From the IMG/VR virus record IMGVR_UViG_3300027971_000223, positions 1 through 23,568 of that record: 23,568 nucleotides of DNA. One strand, given 5' to 3'. Position 1 is the stretch's first letter; each line of letters opens with the position of its first letter. A program made the translations under genes and the position numbers. Under the pieces are notes generated by a model, which had not been told where the DNA came from, did no database searches, and saw nothing but the letters and a program-made list of their open reading frames with translations. Of the stretch, positions 13,462 to 20,845 are shown piece by piece. Origin of the DNA: a virus.

Positions 13462-16071
13462 ATGGAAAATAGACCCACTCGTGAGGCTGCTTTAGCCCGC
13501 ATGGCTGAGATTGAGAGAGAACTTGCTAAGCTAGAGACACAAGACATTCCGGCCACAGAACAACAAGTGGCCAGCTTGAGCAGACTCCCGATGACCGGCG
13601 GTGCGTTCATGCCTCCCACCAGACAGACAATCGGAGAAGAGTCGATGGCTGAAGCCGAAGCTATTCAGCGCGAGAAAATGAGCGATCTTGGAAAAGCTTC
13701 GCTTCGATATGGTGTGCCTCTTGCGGTTGGTATGGCTACTGGAGGGGCTAGTATTCCTATTCAAATCGCAGCGGGATCGACTTCTGCTGCACTAGGAGAA
13801 ACAGGCGCACAAACTTTTGAAGATGGAGATTATCGAAAAGGTGAAATTGCAGGAGCGTTTCTTCGCGGTGCTGCTCCCGTTTTTAAAGGAGCATCTGGTC
13901 TCGCAAAAACGGTTGGAGGAGCTGGACTTTCTGGCCTGCTTGGTGGAGCAGCGGAAGGTAAGGTTACTGGACTGGGAAGCGGAGCAAAAGAATTCGCATA
14001 CGGCGCACTTCCGGCTGGGATACTTCAAGGTGCTGGCACTATGCTTGGAGCCAATCGACAAAGGCTTACTGGAGGCATAACTCGTTCTCAGGACATAGAG
14101 AGAATTGCTCCAGGTCAAATCAAAGCAACTTTCGGTCAGGCTTTTCCGGAGTTTGCGGGTCTTGAAGCTCGCGTTGCTTCACAAACTGGAAGTCAGGAAC
14201 TCAATCAGCAGCTTCTCGATCAATCCAGAGCTGTTGCAAATGCGGTCCAAAAAATCACCGGTATTCCCGCTGAGGCTCACTCTGATCTCGTAAGCAGAAT
14301 AGCTCAAACCTTTGGAGGTCTGAGTCCTGAGACCGGGGCAAGGTTGGCCAATGAGGCGCAAGGTGTTAATGATGCGTTTTTTGCCGTTGAACGCGCTCGT
14401 TCAGCAGCCCAGAAAAGCGTTGCTCAAGACGCTCTTGCTGAGGCTCAACAGTCATTCCAAAAATCCGTTGAGATGGAAACACTCAAGGGTGGAATCCGTG
14501 GAGGCGGTGTCAGACCTTATCAGTCCGCGGTAATGGGAAATAAAATCGAGGAGGTGCTTGGAAATACCAAGAAGGCTTTTTCTAATCACGCCGATATCCT
14601 ATACACTCCGGTTAAACAGTTTGAGAACGACCCTGTTTTTGTTCTGACCGGAAGAGCCGGTCCAACCGATCCTTCGGTGGAACAAGAGGTTCTCAACCTG
14701 ATGGACAAATACCCGGTTCTCAGCACTGGAGAGCAGAGCAGGGCGTTCACTCCATACTTCAAAAAGCTTCAAGAAATCATCGATGGAAAGATCCCGACAT
14801 CACTCAATCAGCTCAGGGCAATCAGAGATCAGTTGTACGACGTATCGGACGTTGCTGGTCAAGCGTTTGGAACTTCCGCAAAACGGGATATTCGTGGCGT
14901 AGCCAACCGGATCACTCAGACCATTGATTATCAGGCTCCATCCTTTCTCGGACAGGCGAACGCAGATTCTCTGAAAACAGCCAACTCGTTCTATAGCGAG
15001 TTCCGCCCTCGCTTCGATGAATTCGGAGTTGTTCAAGCGTTCAAACCTGGCACAATGGAGACAGGGCAGATGGCCGACTTGTATGCCGGTCGAGTCGCTC
15101 GTCAGGGAACTGCAACGCCAGCGTTCGAGAATGCCTCATCGCTGCTTGAGGATCTTGCCAAAGCCAAGGTTCAAAACGTACCTAGCTCTTCAAATCTTAT
15201 CGATATTACGCGATCTGGGATCGTGGATCGGTCGATTGATCCAGTTACCAATCAACTAGACCTTAAGAAGCTTGCCGGCGATCTAAACTACATTGAGCAG
15301 CAGAAACCTGGCGGATTGGCCAAGCTTGGATTTGGAACTAAATCGGAACTAAACCGGTTTGTCCAATACATGGAGAATCTTGATCCTGCCAAGGCCAAGG
15401 GACCAGAAGTGGTGCTTGATCTTCTCAAGAGCGGCACTCCAGCCGGGTTCGCTGTGGCATCGAGGGCGGTCCAAATGCTTCCAGACCTTGCCACCGTGGA
15501 TTCGGTGCTGAAATCGCTGGAAAAACAGGCAGTTAAGGGATCGAAAGCAGCCGGCGAGACTCTTCTGAACATCCGCGCCAGGGAAATCGAGAATATCCTT
15601 CTCGAAGCCAGCAAGACCGGACCAAAGCCCAACCTCGGATCGTTGATTGAGCTGACTAACCCGGAAATGCGCCAAAAAGTTCAGTTGATCCTCGGACCTA
15701 AACTGCTGAAGACCATTGATGATGTCTTCGTGCCAGGATTCCGAGTGATGGAAACCGCTCGGGAATCTGCGGGAATGGCTGGATCTACGGTTCGGGGTGC
15801 GGCGGTCGAACGTCTTGGCAAAGCTGCTCTTGAGGCTCCAATTCAGATGGCAAGTGGTGATTTGGTCAAACCCGCCGTCAACTTGGCCAGTAAGTTAGGG
15901 AGTACCTTAGGATACGCTTACTGGTCTAGGGTTCTCGCAAAGGGGGCCGGTGTCAGTGGGCTTCGAGATCGCAAGCAATTCTACGGTTTACTCAAGCAAA
16001 TCGCTGAAAAACCGCAGCCGCAGCAGCTCCAACTCCTCCGTCGATACGCGGACGAAGACCGCTCCGAGTAA
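13462..16071 (+). CDS. Large internal virion/ejection protein
   Basis: The largest gene here, 869 residues, in the place where podoviruses keep the large ejected protein. The N-terminus is a coiled coil (RMAEIERELAKLE). Residues about 75-185 contain a Gly/Ala-rich hydrophobic region with GVPLAVGMATGGASIPIQIA and GGAGLSGLLGGAAEG, compatible with glycine-zipper membrane insertion. The rest is long helices, with a folded helical region near residues 420-500 (KIPTSLNQLRAIRDQLYDVS). No peptidoglycan hydrolase motif is seen. It ends the late structural block; the gene order changes to DNA metabolism right after. Confidence 0.65.
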   Translation: MENRPTREAALARMAEIERELAKLETQDIPATEQQVASLSRLPMTGGAFMPPTRQTIGEESMAEAEAIQREKMSDLGKASLRYGVPLAVGMATGGASIPIQIAAGSTSAALGETGAQTFEDGDYRKGEIAGAFLRGAAPVFKGASGLAKTVGGAGLSGLLGGAAEGKVTGLGSGAKEFAYGALPAGILQGAGTMLGANRQRLTGGITRSQDIERIAPGQIKATFGQAFPEFAGLEARVASQTGSQELNQQLLDQSRAVANAVQKITGIPAEAHSDLVSRIAQTFGGLSPETGARLANEAQGVNDAFFAVERARSAAQKSVAQDALAEAQQSFQKSVEMETLKGGIRGGGVRPYQSAVMGNKIEEVLGNTKKAFSNHADILYTPVKQFENDPVFVLTGRAGPTDPSVEQEVLNLMDKYPVLSTGEQSRAFTPYFKKLQEIIDGKIPTSLNQLRAIRDQLYDVSDVAGQAFGTSAKRDIRGVANRITQTIDYQAPSFLGQANADSLKTANSFYSEFRPRFDEFGVVQAFKPGTMETGQMADLYAGRVARQGTATPAFENASSLLEDLAKAKVQNVPSSSNLIDITRSGIVDRSIDPVTNQLDLKKLAGDLNYIEQQKPGGLAKLGFGTKSELNRFVQYMENLDPAKAKGPEVVLDLLKSGTPAGFAVASRAVQMLPDLATVDSVLKSLEKQAVKGSKAAGETLLNIRAREIENILLEASKTGPKPNLGSLIELTNPEMRQKVQLILGPKLLKTIDDVFVPGFRVMETARESAGMAGSTVRGAAVERLGKAALEAPIQMASGDLVKPAVNLASKLGSTLGYAYWSRVLAKGAGVSGLRDRKQFYGLLKQIAEKPQPQQLQLLRRYADEDRSE

Positions 16072-16125
16072 ACTTTCCGAAAGAAAACTCTCGACAGTTT
16101 GCAACACGCTGCTACTTTGGCTTGC

Positions 16126-16299
16126 GTGAGCGTAAAACTTCTAACCGTCCAAGAGATTGCCTCGGCTCTCGGGACTCATCCCGAGACGGTGCGTCGGTGG
16201 ATCCGGTCAGGAAAACTTCCGGCTATGAAAGCTACGAAGCGCACCATCCGTGTCCGCTCCGATGTAATCGAGGAACTACTCAGACAAAACCCACAATGA
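16126..16299 (+). CDS. Excisionase/MerR-type helix-turn-helix protein
   Basis: A 57-residue DNA-binding protein that follows the excisionase-family HTH pattern: LLTVQEIASALGTHPETVRR then WIRSGKLPAMKATKRTIRVR, that is helix-turn-helix followed by the wing and the SDVIEELL closing helix. GTG 16126 is the preferred start because it gives the usual LTVQEIA beginning; an upstream in-frame TTG at 16099 would add nine residues. Its stop overlaps the RecT-like gene start (ATGA at 16296). It could regulate the early operon or assist recombination; no integrase is in the window to support a directionality role. Confidence 0.75.
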   Translation: MSVKLLTVQEIASALGTHPETVRRWIRSGKLPAMKATKRTIRVRSDVIEELLRQNPQ

Positions 16300-17081
16300 A
16301 CAACTCAATCGCAACGACAACGCCCTCGGATAACTCCGAGATGTACTCCAAAATACAGGATCCAATCTCAGCCATCGAGAAGATGGGCGAGTGGATCGCG
16401 GCCAGCGGAATGCTTGGCTGCACCAAGGTCGAACAAGGTAAACTCATCGCGTGGCAATGCGCCGCCGAGAAGAAGACCCCGTTCGATTTCAAGAGAGAAT
16501 ATCACATCATCAACGGATCCTTGAGCATGCGCTCCGATGCCATGCTTGCCGGATACCGTGCCCGCGGAGGTAAGATCCTCTGGAAGCAGTTCGACTCCCG
16601 CGCCGCCATAGCTCTCTGGACCTACGATGGCAATGCTTGCGAGATTGGTTTCTCAACCGAGGACGCTAAGATGGCTGGCTTACTACCCGCCAAGCCGGGC
16701 TCTGGATGGGCCAAGGATCCTTCCGCAATGCTCCGCGCTCGGTGTATCAGCAAAGCGGTTCGCATGCTCGCCCCAGAGGTTGTGGCCGGCGTCTATACCC
16801 CAGAGGAGACCGAGGACTTCCAGCCCTCCATCACCGAGGTTACAGTCGCTCCCACCAAGAGCTTCGACATCACCGCCAAGCTTGAAGCCCTGTTCGAGGA
16901 TCGCGAGCAAGAGGTTAACGCCCTGCTGCTCAAGGCCGGTCGCATTCAGGATGGTCAGACCTTCCGCGATCTCCCCGATGCGGTTGCATCCAAGTACATC
17001 TCCAAGCCGGACCTCATCCTCAGCAAGCTCGCCGTCATCGTCACCCCTGAGATCGCCACCACGGAGGTTTCCAATGGTTGA
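16296..17081 (+). CDS. RecT-like single-strand annealing protein
   Basis: A 261-residue protein resembling the RecT superfamily of phage recombinases, which anneal complementary single strands. Supporting features are the AIEKMGEWIAASGMLGCTKV opening helix, the CAAEKKTPFDFKREYHIING segment followed by SMRSDAMLAGYRARGGKI (matching the place where RecT relatives have INGRPTIWGDA-like text), and SAMLRARCISKAVRMLAPEV at residues 143-162, matching the MLRARxxxxxxRxxxPxVxxGxY core. ATG 16296 is chosen because the open frame upstream lies inside the HTH gene. The next gene is a RecE-like nuclease, the usual partner. Confidence 0.75.
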   Translation: MNNSIATTTPSDNSEMYSKIQDPISAIEKMGEWIAASGMLGCTKVEQGKLIAWQCAAEKKTPFDFKREYHIINGSLSMRSDAMLAGYRARGGKILWKQFDSRAAIALWTYDGNACEIGFSTEDAKMAGLLPAKPGSGWAKDPSAMLRARCISKAVRMLAPEVVAGVYTPEETEDFQPSITEVTVAPTKSFDITAKLEALFEDREQEVNALLLKAGRIQDGQTFRDLPDAVASKYISKPDLILSKLAVIVTPEIATTEVSNG

Positions 17082-17850
17082 TATCATGCACGACATGCCC
17101 GCTTCGGATTACCACGAGGCGAAGGCTTTATCGAAGTCTGGTCTCGACCAGTTCCGCAAGTCGCCCGCGCACTTCCGCGCTTGGCAGGATGGCAAGACTC
17201 GCAACGAATCCAGCCCCGCGCTGGAGTTCGGTACCGCCGCCCATTGCGCCGTCCTGGAGCCGGAACGCTTCATCCTGACCTACAGGATGTTCACTGGTGA
17301 TCGTCGCACCAAGCAGGGTAAGGAGGACTTCCAACTGATCATCGACAACGGACAGATCCCGCTGCCTCAAGATCAGTGGAACAATCTCACCGGAGCCGCT
17401 GATGCGGTTCACGCTCATCCCGCTGCCGCTGGCCTACTTGATGGAATCAAGACCGAGGTCTCCTACTTCGCCGAATGGTCCGGCATCGAGGTCAAAGCTC
17501 GCATCGATGGGATCGGCAAGGATTACATCATCGACCTCAAGACCACCCAGGACGCTTCACCCGCGGCGTTCGCGAAATCATGCGCTCAGTTTCGCTACCA
17601 TGTCCAAGCGGCTTGGTATCAGCGCATCACCGGCATAAACCGGTTCATCTTCATCGCAGTCGAGAAGGAAGCTCCCTACGGAGTCTGCTGCTACGAGCTT
17701 GATCAGCAGGCCATCGATCTTGGTAACTCCATTATCGACGAGCAGCTCCGCACGTTTATCGAATGCCAAGAACTCAACTCTTGGCCTTGTTACCCGTCCA
17801 CTACCCAAACACTCTCGCTGCCCGCGTGGGCGGCTCGTCAGTCCGAATAA
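17074..17850 (+). CDS. RecE-like PD-(D/E)XK exonuclease
   Basis: A 258-residue nuclease of the RecE C-terminal/DUF3799 type, which degrades one strand at double-stranded ends for the annealing protein. Visible motifs: SKSGLDQFRKSPAHFRAW near 20-37, GTAAHCAVLEPERF at 53-66 with His57, Asp145 in KARIDGI, the IDLKTT motif with Asp154 and Lys156, and QFRYHVQAAWY at 172-182. A strong SD (GGAGG, 17063-17067) sits six bases before ATG 17074, which overlaps the RecT-like gene by eight bases. A much longer upstream frame is rejected because it lies inside that gene. Confidence 0.82.
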   Translation: MVDIMHDMPASDYHEAKALSKSGLDQFRKSPAHFRAWQDGKTRNESSPALEFGTAAHCAVLEPERFILTYRMFTGDRRTKQGKEDFQLIIDNGQIPLPQDQWNNLTGAADAVHAHPAAAGLLDGIKTEVSYFAEWSGIEVKARIDGIGKDYIIDLKTTQDASPAAFAKSCAQFRYHVQAAWYQRITGINRFIFIAVEKEAPYGVCCYELDQQAIDLGNSIIDEQLRTFIECQELNSWPCYPSTTQTLSLPAWAARQSE

Positions 17851-17857
17851 ACAAACA
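17849..17857 (+). repeat. AAAC leader repeat, 2 units
   Basis: AAACAAACA lies between the exonuclease stop and the start at 17877. It belongs to a set of AAAC tracts found next to starts in this region. No SD is present here, so the A/C-rich leader may keep the start unstructured. Confidence 0.6.
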
Positions 17858-17876
17858 TCAACCAACGCACACTAAT

Positions 17877-18296
17877 ATGAAATTCACAGTAGATAGAGCA
17901 TCCGCAGAAGTTAAACCGTTCGCCCAACCCGGCGAATACACCGTCACCGTCAATTCCTGCAAGGACGATGGACTCGACAAGAACGGTAACGCCGTCGCAA
18001 CCCTCCGTTACAAGGGGCCAGCCGGTGAGATCATCAGCGACCGGTTCGTGTTGAAGGACACGATGATGTGGCGGCTTCAGGCCCTCATCAGTGCCACCGA
18101 AGCTAATATCGCTGATGGAGATGAGTTCGATTTTAGCATTGGAGGGGCGTTCCTACGGTTCTTGCAGGGATTCGTTGGCTTGTCCCTCGTGATCGTGATC
18201 GAGGAAGAGAAGTACATCGACAAGCACGGAGCCGAACAGACGACCTTCAGGGTCAAGCGGATGAAGAAGGTGCCCGCTGATCTCGACGGCATCTAA
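17877..18296 (+). CDS. DUF669-like, probable single-stranded DNA-binding protein
   Basis: A 139-residue acidic protein. The pattern of an N-terminal strand, FAQPGEYTVTVNSCKDDGLD, then NGNAVATLRY, a helix with MMWRLQALISATEA and a closing barrel strand (SLVIVIEEEKYIDKHGAEQT then FRVKRMKKV) matches DUF669-like phage proteins. These are found beside RecT, exonuclease and helicase genes and are thought to act as single-stranded DNA-binding proteins. It starts at ATG 17877 after an AAACAAACA-containing leader with no SD. The family call is fairly good; the binding function is inferred. Confidence 0.65.
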   Translation: MKFTVDRASAEVKPFAQPGEYTVTVNSCKDDGLDKNGNAVATLRYKGPAGEIISDRFVLKDTMMWRLQALISATEANIADGDEFDFSIGGAFLRFLQGFVGLSLVIVIEEEKYIDKHGAEQTTFRVKRMKKVPADLDGI

Positions 18297-18310
18297 CCTA
18301 CAAACGAAAG

Positions 18311-18338
18311 CCCCCCAGAGAGTGCAAGCTCCGGGGGG
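18311..18338 (+). promoter_or_regulatory. Strong RNA hairpin between DUF669-like and helicase genes
   Basis: CCCCCCAGAG (18311-18320) pairs with CTCCGGGGGG (18329-18338): six G-C pairs, one A/C mismatch, then three more pairs, closed by an eight-base loop. No U-run follows (next bases TGATCG), so it is not a standard intrinsic terminator. It could be a processing site, a stability element or a translation control element for the helicase. Confidence 0.7.
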
Positions 18339-18350
18339 TGATCGAGTCCC

Positions 18351-18358
18351 AAACAAAC
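18351..18358 (+). repeat. AAAC leader repeat, 2 units
   Basis: AAACAAAC sits between the hairpin and the helicase ATG at 18377, again without an SD. It repeats the pattern of the leaders at 17849 and 19497. Confidence 0.6.
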
Positions 18359-18376
18359 AGAGCGCAACGACACGCT

Positions 18377-19498
18377 ATGCAACACCAAGATCATCCCGAA
18401 ACCAATTCGACGCAAGCTTTTCTGCTGCGTCCCTATCAACAACGAGCAGTCGAGTGGGCTAAGTGTGGAGCCGATGGACTCATCATCGCTCCTGCTGGAT
18501 GCGGCAAAACCGTCATCGCCTCCTCCATAATCAAGCACTTTGCTCGATGGCCCGAGTGGACCTTCGGATGGCTCGCTCCCACCCGTGAAACCTGTCAGCA
18601 GGCAATCGATTCGCTCATAGCAGTAGGAGTCGATGCTTCACGGGTCGAGGTTCGTTGCCCCCATGAATCCGTAGATTTCTCCCGCAAGAACCTGATCATC
18701 GTTGACGAGTGTAAACATAGTCCAGCGAAAATTTGGCACAAAATTATAGACCAGTGCAAAGGACTTCGCTTCGGATTTGATGCGACCCCTTGGTCCGATG
18801 ATAGCGAGCGCAATGAGATCCTTCGCAAGCTCTTCCGCGATACCCAGTTCGAGATCCGCCGTGAGGAGCTAGCCGGGATACTGGCTCATGCCACCGTGTA
18901 CATGCATTCTGCCACTGACCTCTATCTCCAGCAGTGGATCGATGATCAAATCGAGAGGCTGTTCACCGCTCGCAAGAGGTACATGCAAGTGAGTCAGCCC
19001 ATCCTTCGGGCCATGTGCGCTTGGGAAGCACTCACCGAGATCGGTATCTGTGGGAACAAGAAACGGAATGAGGAAGCTATCAAGTTGGCCAACTGCTCAT
19101 CTGCAACTGGACCTACCCTGGTGCTTGTCCCCCGGGTAAGCCTTGGCGAGGTGTACGCCTACGAGATCAAAGGATCGGTACTGGTTCATTCCAAGATGCC
19201 TAAGAAGGATCGCCGGGAAGCAATGGAAGAGTTCAAGGCAGGGAACATCCCAACCATGATCGCCACCTCCTTGGCCGATGAGGGGCTTGACCTTCCTAAC
19301 GTCCACACCCTCGTAATGGTATCTGGAGGGCGGAGCGCACAGAAAACCATCCAGCGGGCCAGCCGTGCGCTGCGGCGGGCACCGGGCAAGGACACTGCAA
19401 TCATCCATGACTTCAAGGATACATTCCATCCTCTGGCTCAGGCTCACTCCAAGAAACGGGTCAAGTGCTACAAGGAACTTGGATGCTCGATCCTATAA
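18377..19498 (+). CDS. Superfamily 2 DNA helicase
   Basis: A 373-residue ATP-dependent helicase with all core motifs: Walker A APAGCGKT (38-45), Ia in WLAPTRETCQQ (65-75), motif II VDEC (109-112, a DECK variant rather than DEAH/DECH), motif III-type FGFDATP (132-138), motif IV around LVLVPR, motif V IATSLADEGLDLP (295-307) and motif VI QRASRALRRAPGK (326-338). This is the layout of XPB/UvsW-type phage helicases that remodel DNA forks and recombination intermediates. ATG 18377 is preferred; GTG 18338 would sit in the hairpin. Leader is AAACAAAC-containing without SD. Confidence 0.85.
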   Translation: MQHQDHPETNSTQAFLLRPYQQRAVEWAKCGADGLIIAPAGCGKTVIASSIIKHFARWPEWTFGWLAPTRETCQQAIDSLIAVGVDASRVEVRCPHESVDFSRKNLIIVDECKHSPAKIWHKIIDQCKGLRFGFDATPWSDDSERNEILRKLFRDTQFEIRREELAGILAHATVYMHSATDLYLQQWIDDQIERLFTARKRYMQVSQPILRAMCAWEALTEIGICGNKKRNEEAIKLANCSSATGPTLVLVPRVSLGEVYAYEIKGSVLVHSKMPKKDRREAMEEFKAGNIPTMIATSLADEGLDLPNVHTLVMVSGGRSAQKTIQRASRALRRAPGKDTAIIHDFKDTFHPLAQAHSKKRVKCYKELGCSIL

Positions 19499-19512
19499 AC
19501 AAACAAACAAAC
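19497..19512 (+). repeat. AAAC leader repeat, 4 units
   Basis: Four perfect AAAC units begin within the helicase TAA stop and end just before the resolvase ATG at 19515. No SD is present. This is the clearest of the A/C-rich leaders. Confidence 0.75.
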
Positions 19513-19514
19513 CA

Positions 19515-19970
19515 ATGAACAAAACAATCGTAGCCTGTGATCCAGGCGTAAACGGCGGATTCGCAATCCACACCAAGGACGGGATACTCCTGTTCGCAAT
19601 GCCCGAATCCTTACCGGATATGGCGCAACTCATCAGCGGATTCAAGGTGGCGGACTCCCACCTATGGGTCGAGAAGGTACCCAAGTTCGTAAGCAATCTC
19701 ACCCCCTCATCGAGCGTGGCTACACTGCACGAGAACTACGGAATCATCCAAGGACTAGCCTACTCTCAAGGCTACGCACTTCACCGTGTTGAACCCAAGG
19801 TCTGGCAGGAACCTCTTGGACTCGGTGGAAAGCGTTCATGCGCTACTGGTCCTGAATGGAAGCGAAAGCTCAAGAGCAAGGCCCAGGAGCTGTATCCGCA
19901 ACTAGACGTGACGCTTCGAAACTGCGACGCGCTGCTCATCCTTCACTACGCACTCGGAGGTGGTCGATGA
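19515..19970 (+). CDS. RuvC-like Holliday junction resolvase
   Basis: A 151-residue nuclease of the RuvC-like RNase H fold, which cuts branched DNA. The first strand gives IVACDPGVNGGFAI with Asp9, the second acidic site is Glu53 in LWVEKVPKF, the Thr/Ser-rich helix follows, and the C-terminal acidic site is Asp138 in NCDALLILHYAL. These match the catalytic layout of small phage resolvases. It starts at ATG 19515 after an (AAAC)4 leader. Its end carries GGAGG (19956-19960), which is the ribosome binding site of the first gene of the coiled-coil chain, coupling the two by ATGA. Confidence 0.82.
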   Translation: MNKTIVACDPGVNGGFAIHTKDGILLFAMPESLPDMAQLISGFKVADSHLWVEKVPKFVSNLTPSSSVATLHENYGIIQGLAYSQGYALHRVEPKVWQEPLGLGGKRSCATGPEWKRKLKSKAQELYPQLDVTLRNCDALLILHYALGGGR

Positions 19971-20239
19971 GCGATCATATTCCTGACGCCACGAAAATGA
20001 TCAGCGATACCCCGAGGACAGATGACGCTGAGTATCTTAGTTACGATTCGGAGCCGCCAGAATCGCTTGAGATGGTAGATGTGGCCTTTGCTCGACAACT
20101 CGAACGCGAACTCTATGCGGCCAACGAGCGCATCAAGCGGCTGGAGGAGGCGGGGGATGCGCTATGCGCTGCTGCCGCCTTTATGGGGTGGCACATGGAG
20201 ATTGAGAAGTGGAACAAATCCAAGGAGGCCAAGCCGTGA
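19967..20239 (+). CDS. Coiled-coil chain protein 1
   Basis: A 90-residue protein, first of eight related small genes. It has all three recurring parts: SDTPRTDDA near residue 13, a heptad segment RQLERELYAANERIKRLEEA with Leu/Ile at a and d positions (about three heptads), and the KSKEAKP tail. ATG 19967 is coupled to the resolvase stop by ATGA, with GGAGG six bases upstream. Its tail codons form the binding site for the next gene. Similar TPRTDA plus ERELNAANERI proteins are common in environmental phages but have no assigned role. Probably oligomerises through the coiled coil. Confidence 0.7.
   Translation: MSDHIPDATKMISDTPRTDDAEYLSYDSEPPESLEMVDVAFARQLERELYAANERIKRLEEAGDALCAAAAFMGWHMEIEKWNKSKEAKP
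20126..20151 (+). repeat. 26-bp perfect direct repeat, copy A
   Basis: Identical to 21533-21558. It encodes the ERIKRLEEA part of the heptad segment in chain protein 1. Confidence 0.85.
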
Positions 20240-20243
20240 GTGA
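20214..20243 (+). repeat. 30-bp perfect direct repeat, copy A
   Basis: This stretch is identical to 20635-20664. It covers the KSKEAKP codons, the SD and the first codons of the next gene. The flanks diverge at once. Confidence 0.85.
20222..20239 (+). promoter_or_regulatory. Chain junction 1: RBS plus GTGA start
   Basis: AAGGAGGCCAAGCCGTGA ends one gene (codons for KEAKP and stop), provides a perfect SD and starts the next gene at its GTG with a seven-base spacing. This is the first of five copies. Confidence 0.85.
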
Positions 20244-20457
20244 AACACCGAGGACGGATGCGGCGTGTAACATTTACGATCTACAAATAGTAGCTGAGAA
20301 CATCGAACGCGAACTCAACGCGGCCAATGAGCACATCAAGCTACTCAAGAGTTCTGGTAACGAGCTGATTGAATGGCTGAAGGATGGTGCTATTTCCGAC
20401 TCAAACTATCGGTTGCTGGCCAACGCATGGCAGCGAGCAAAGGAGAACAAGCAATGA
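20236..20457 (+). CDS. Coiled-coil chain protein 2
   Basis: A 73-residue relative starting at GTG 20236 in a GTGA overlap. It begins MSETPRTDAACNIYDLQ, then carries the heptad segment ENIERELNAANEHIKLLKSS and ends QRAKENKQ. The tail differs from KEAKP but keeps the same design: the codons for Lys-Glu supply AAGGAG (20440-20445) eight bases before the next ATG. The middle (ELIEWLKDGAISDSNYRLLA) is not shared with the other members, so each gene has a private segment. Function unknown. Confidence 0.7.
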   Translation: MSETPRTDAACNIYDLQIVAENIERELNAANEHIKLLKSSGNELIEWLKDGAISDSNYRLLANAWQRAKENKQ

Positions 20458-20660
20458 GTGAATCCGAAAATACAATTCAAGAGCAATGCTACGGCACTTG
20501 TTGGGGCGCACAGCAACGGATTGACGAGCTAACCCAGCAGCTCAACGCAGCAAACGAGCGAATCAAGCGGTTGGAGAGCGTAGAAAACAGCCATGCCGCT
20601 GTTCTAAATGCCATCGACAACTGGATTCGGCAGTACAAATCCAAGGAGGCCAAGCCGTGA
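20454..20660 (+). CDS. Coiled-coil chain protein 3
   Basis: A 68-residue member starting at ATG 20454 (ATGA overlap, AAGGAG upstream). It lacks the TPRTDA motif; instead it begins MSESENTIQEQCYGTCWGAQ with two cysteines. The heptad segment is DELTQQLNAANERIKRLESV and the tail is YKSKEAKP. Its last 26 bases plus the start of the next gene form part of a 30-bp perfect copy of the chain protein 1 end (20635-20664 against 20214-20243), a sign of recent exchange or selection. Function unknown. Confidence 0.7.
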   Translation: MSESENTIQEQCYGTCWGAQQRIDELTQQLNAANERIKRLESVENSHAAVLNAIDNWIRQYKSKEAKP

Positions 20661-20664
20661 GTGA
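20635..20664 (+). repeat. 30-bp perfect direct repeat, copy B
   Basis: Second copy of the 20214-20243 repeat, 421 bp downstream. It joins chain protein 3 to the membrane protein gene. Recombination between the copies would delete chain proteins 2 and 3 without breaking a frame. Confidence 0.85.
20643..20660 (+). promoter_or_regulatory. Chain junction 2: RBS plus GTGA start
   Basis: Identical to junction 1, and embedded in a 30-bp perfect repeat with it. It starts the membrane protein gene at GTG 20657. Confidence 0.85.
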
Positions 20665-20845
20665 CAAATATTTCCCGTGGCCAATTCTGATCCTCCCTTT
20701 CGGTTTGGGGTTTGTTGTTGGTATGTTGCTCGGAACGATATCAACCAACAGCTCATGGAAAACATCAGCGGTGAAGACGGGCCATGCTCAATGGGTTGCG
20801 AACGAACGCGGAGAAGCGGAGTTTAAATGGAAGGAGTGCAAATGA
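20657..20845 (+). CDS. Small membrane protein in the coiled-coil chain
   Basis: A 62-residue protein with one transmembrane segment at about residues 7-28 (PWPILILPFGLGFVVGMLLG), a short polar region and a charged tail. It has no heptad segment or TPRTDA motif, so it is not a family member, yet it starts at the same GTGA junction (GTG 20657, AAGGAGG seven bases upstream) and ends with KECK, whose codons give AAGGAG for the next gene. It looks like an unrelated gene inserted into the chain. It may anchor or partner the soluble coiled-coil proteins; this is speculation. Confidence 0.65.
   Translation: MSDKYFPWPILILPFGLGFVVGMLLGTISTNSSWKTSAVKTGHAQWVANERGEAEFKWKECK

Noticed and set aside
16072-16098. 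Small inverted repeat CTTTC/GAAAG between structural and recombination genes
   Set aside because: The arms are only five bases with a one-base loop, and no T-run follows; no convincing promoter could be read there either.
16627-17073. Upstream extension of the exonuclease frame
   Set aside because: Lies inside the RecT-like gene, is Ser/Pro/Arg low complexity, and a strong SD marks ATG 17074 as the start.
18311-18338. Intrinsic transcription terminator
   Set aside because: The stem is strong but no T-run follows on the + strand, and the next gene continues in the same direction with a short gap.
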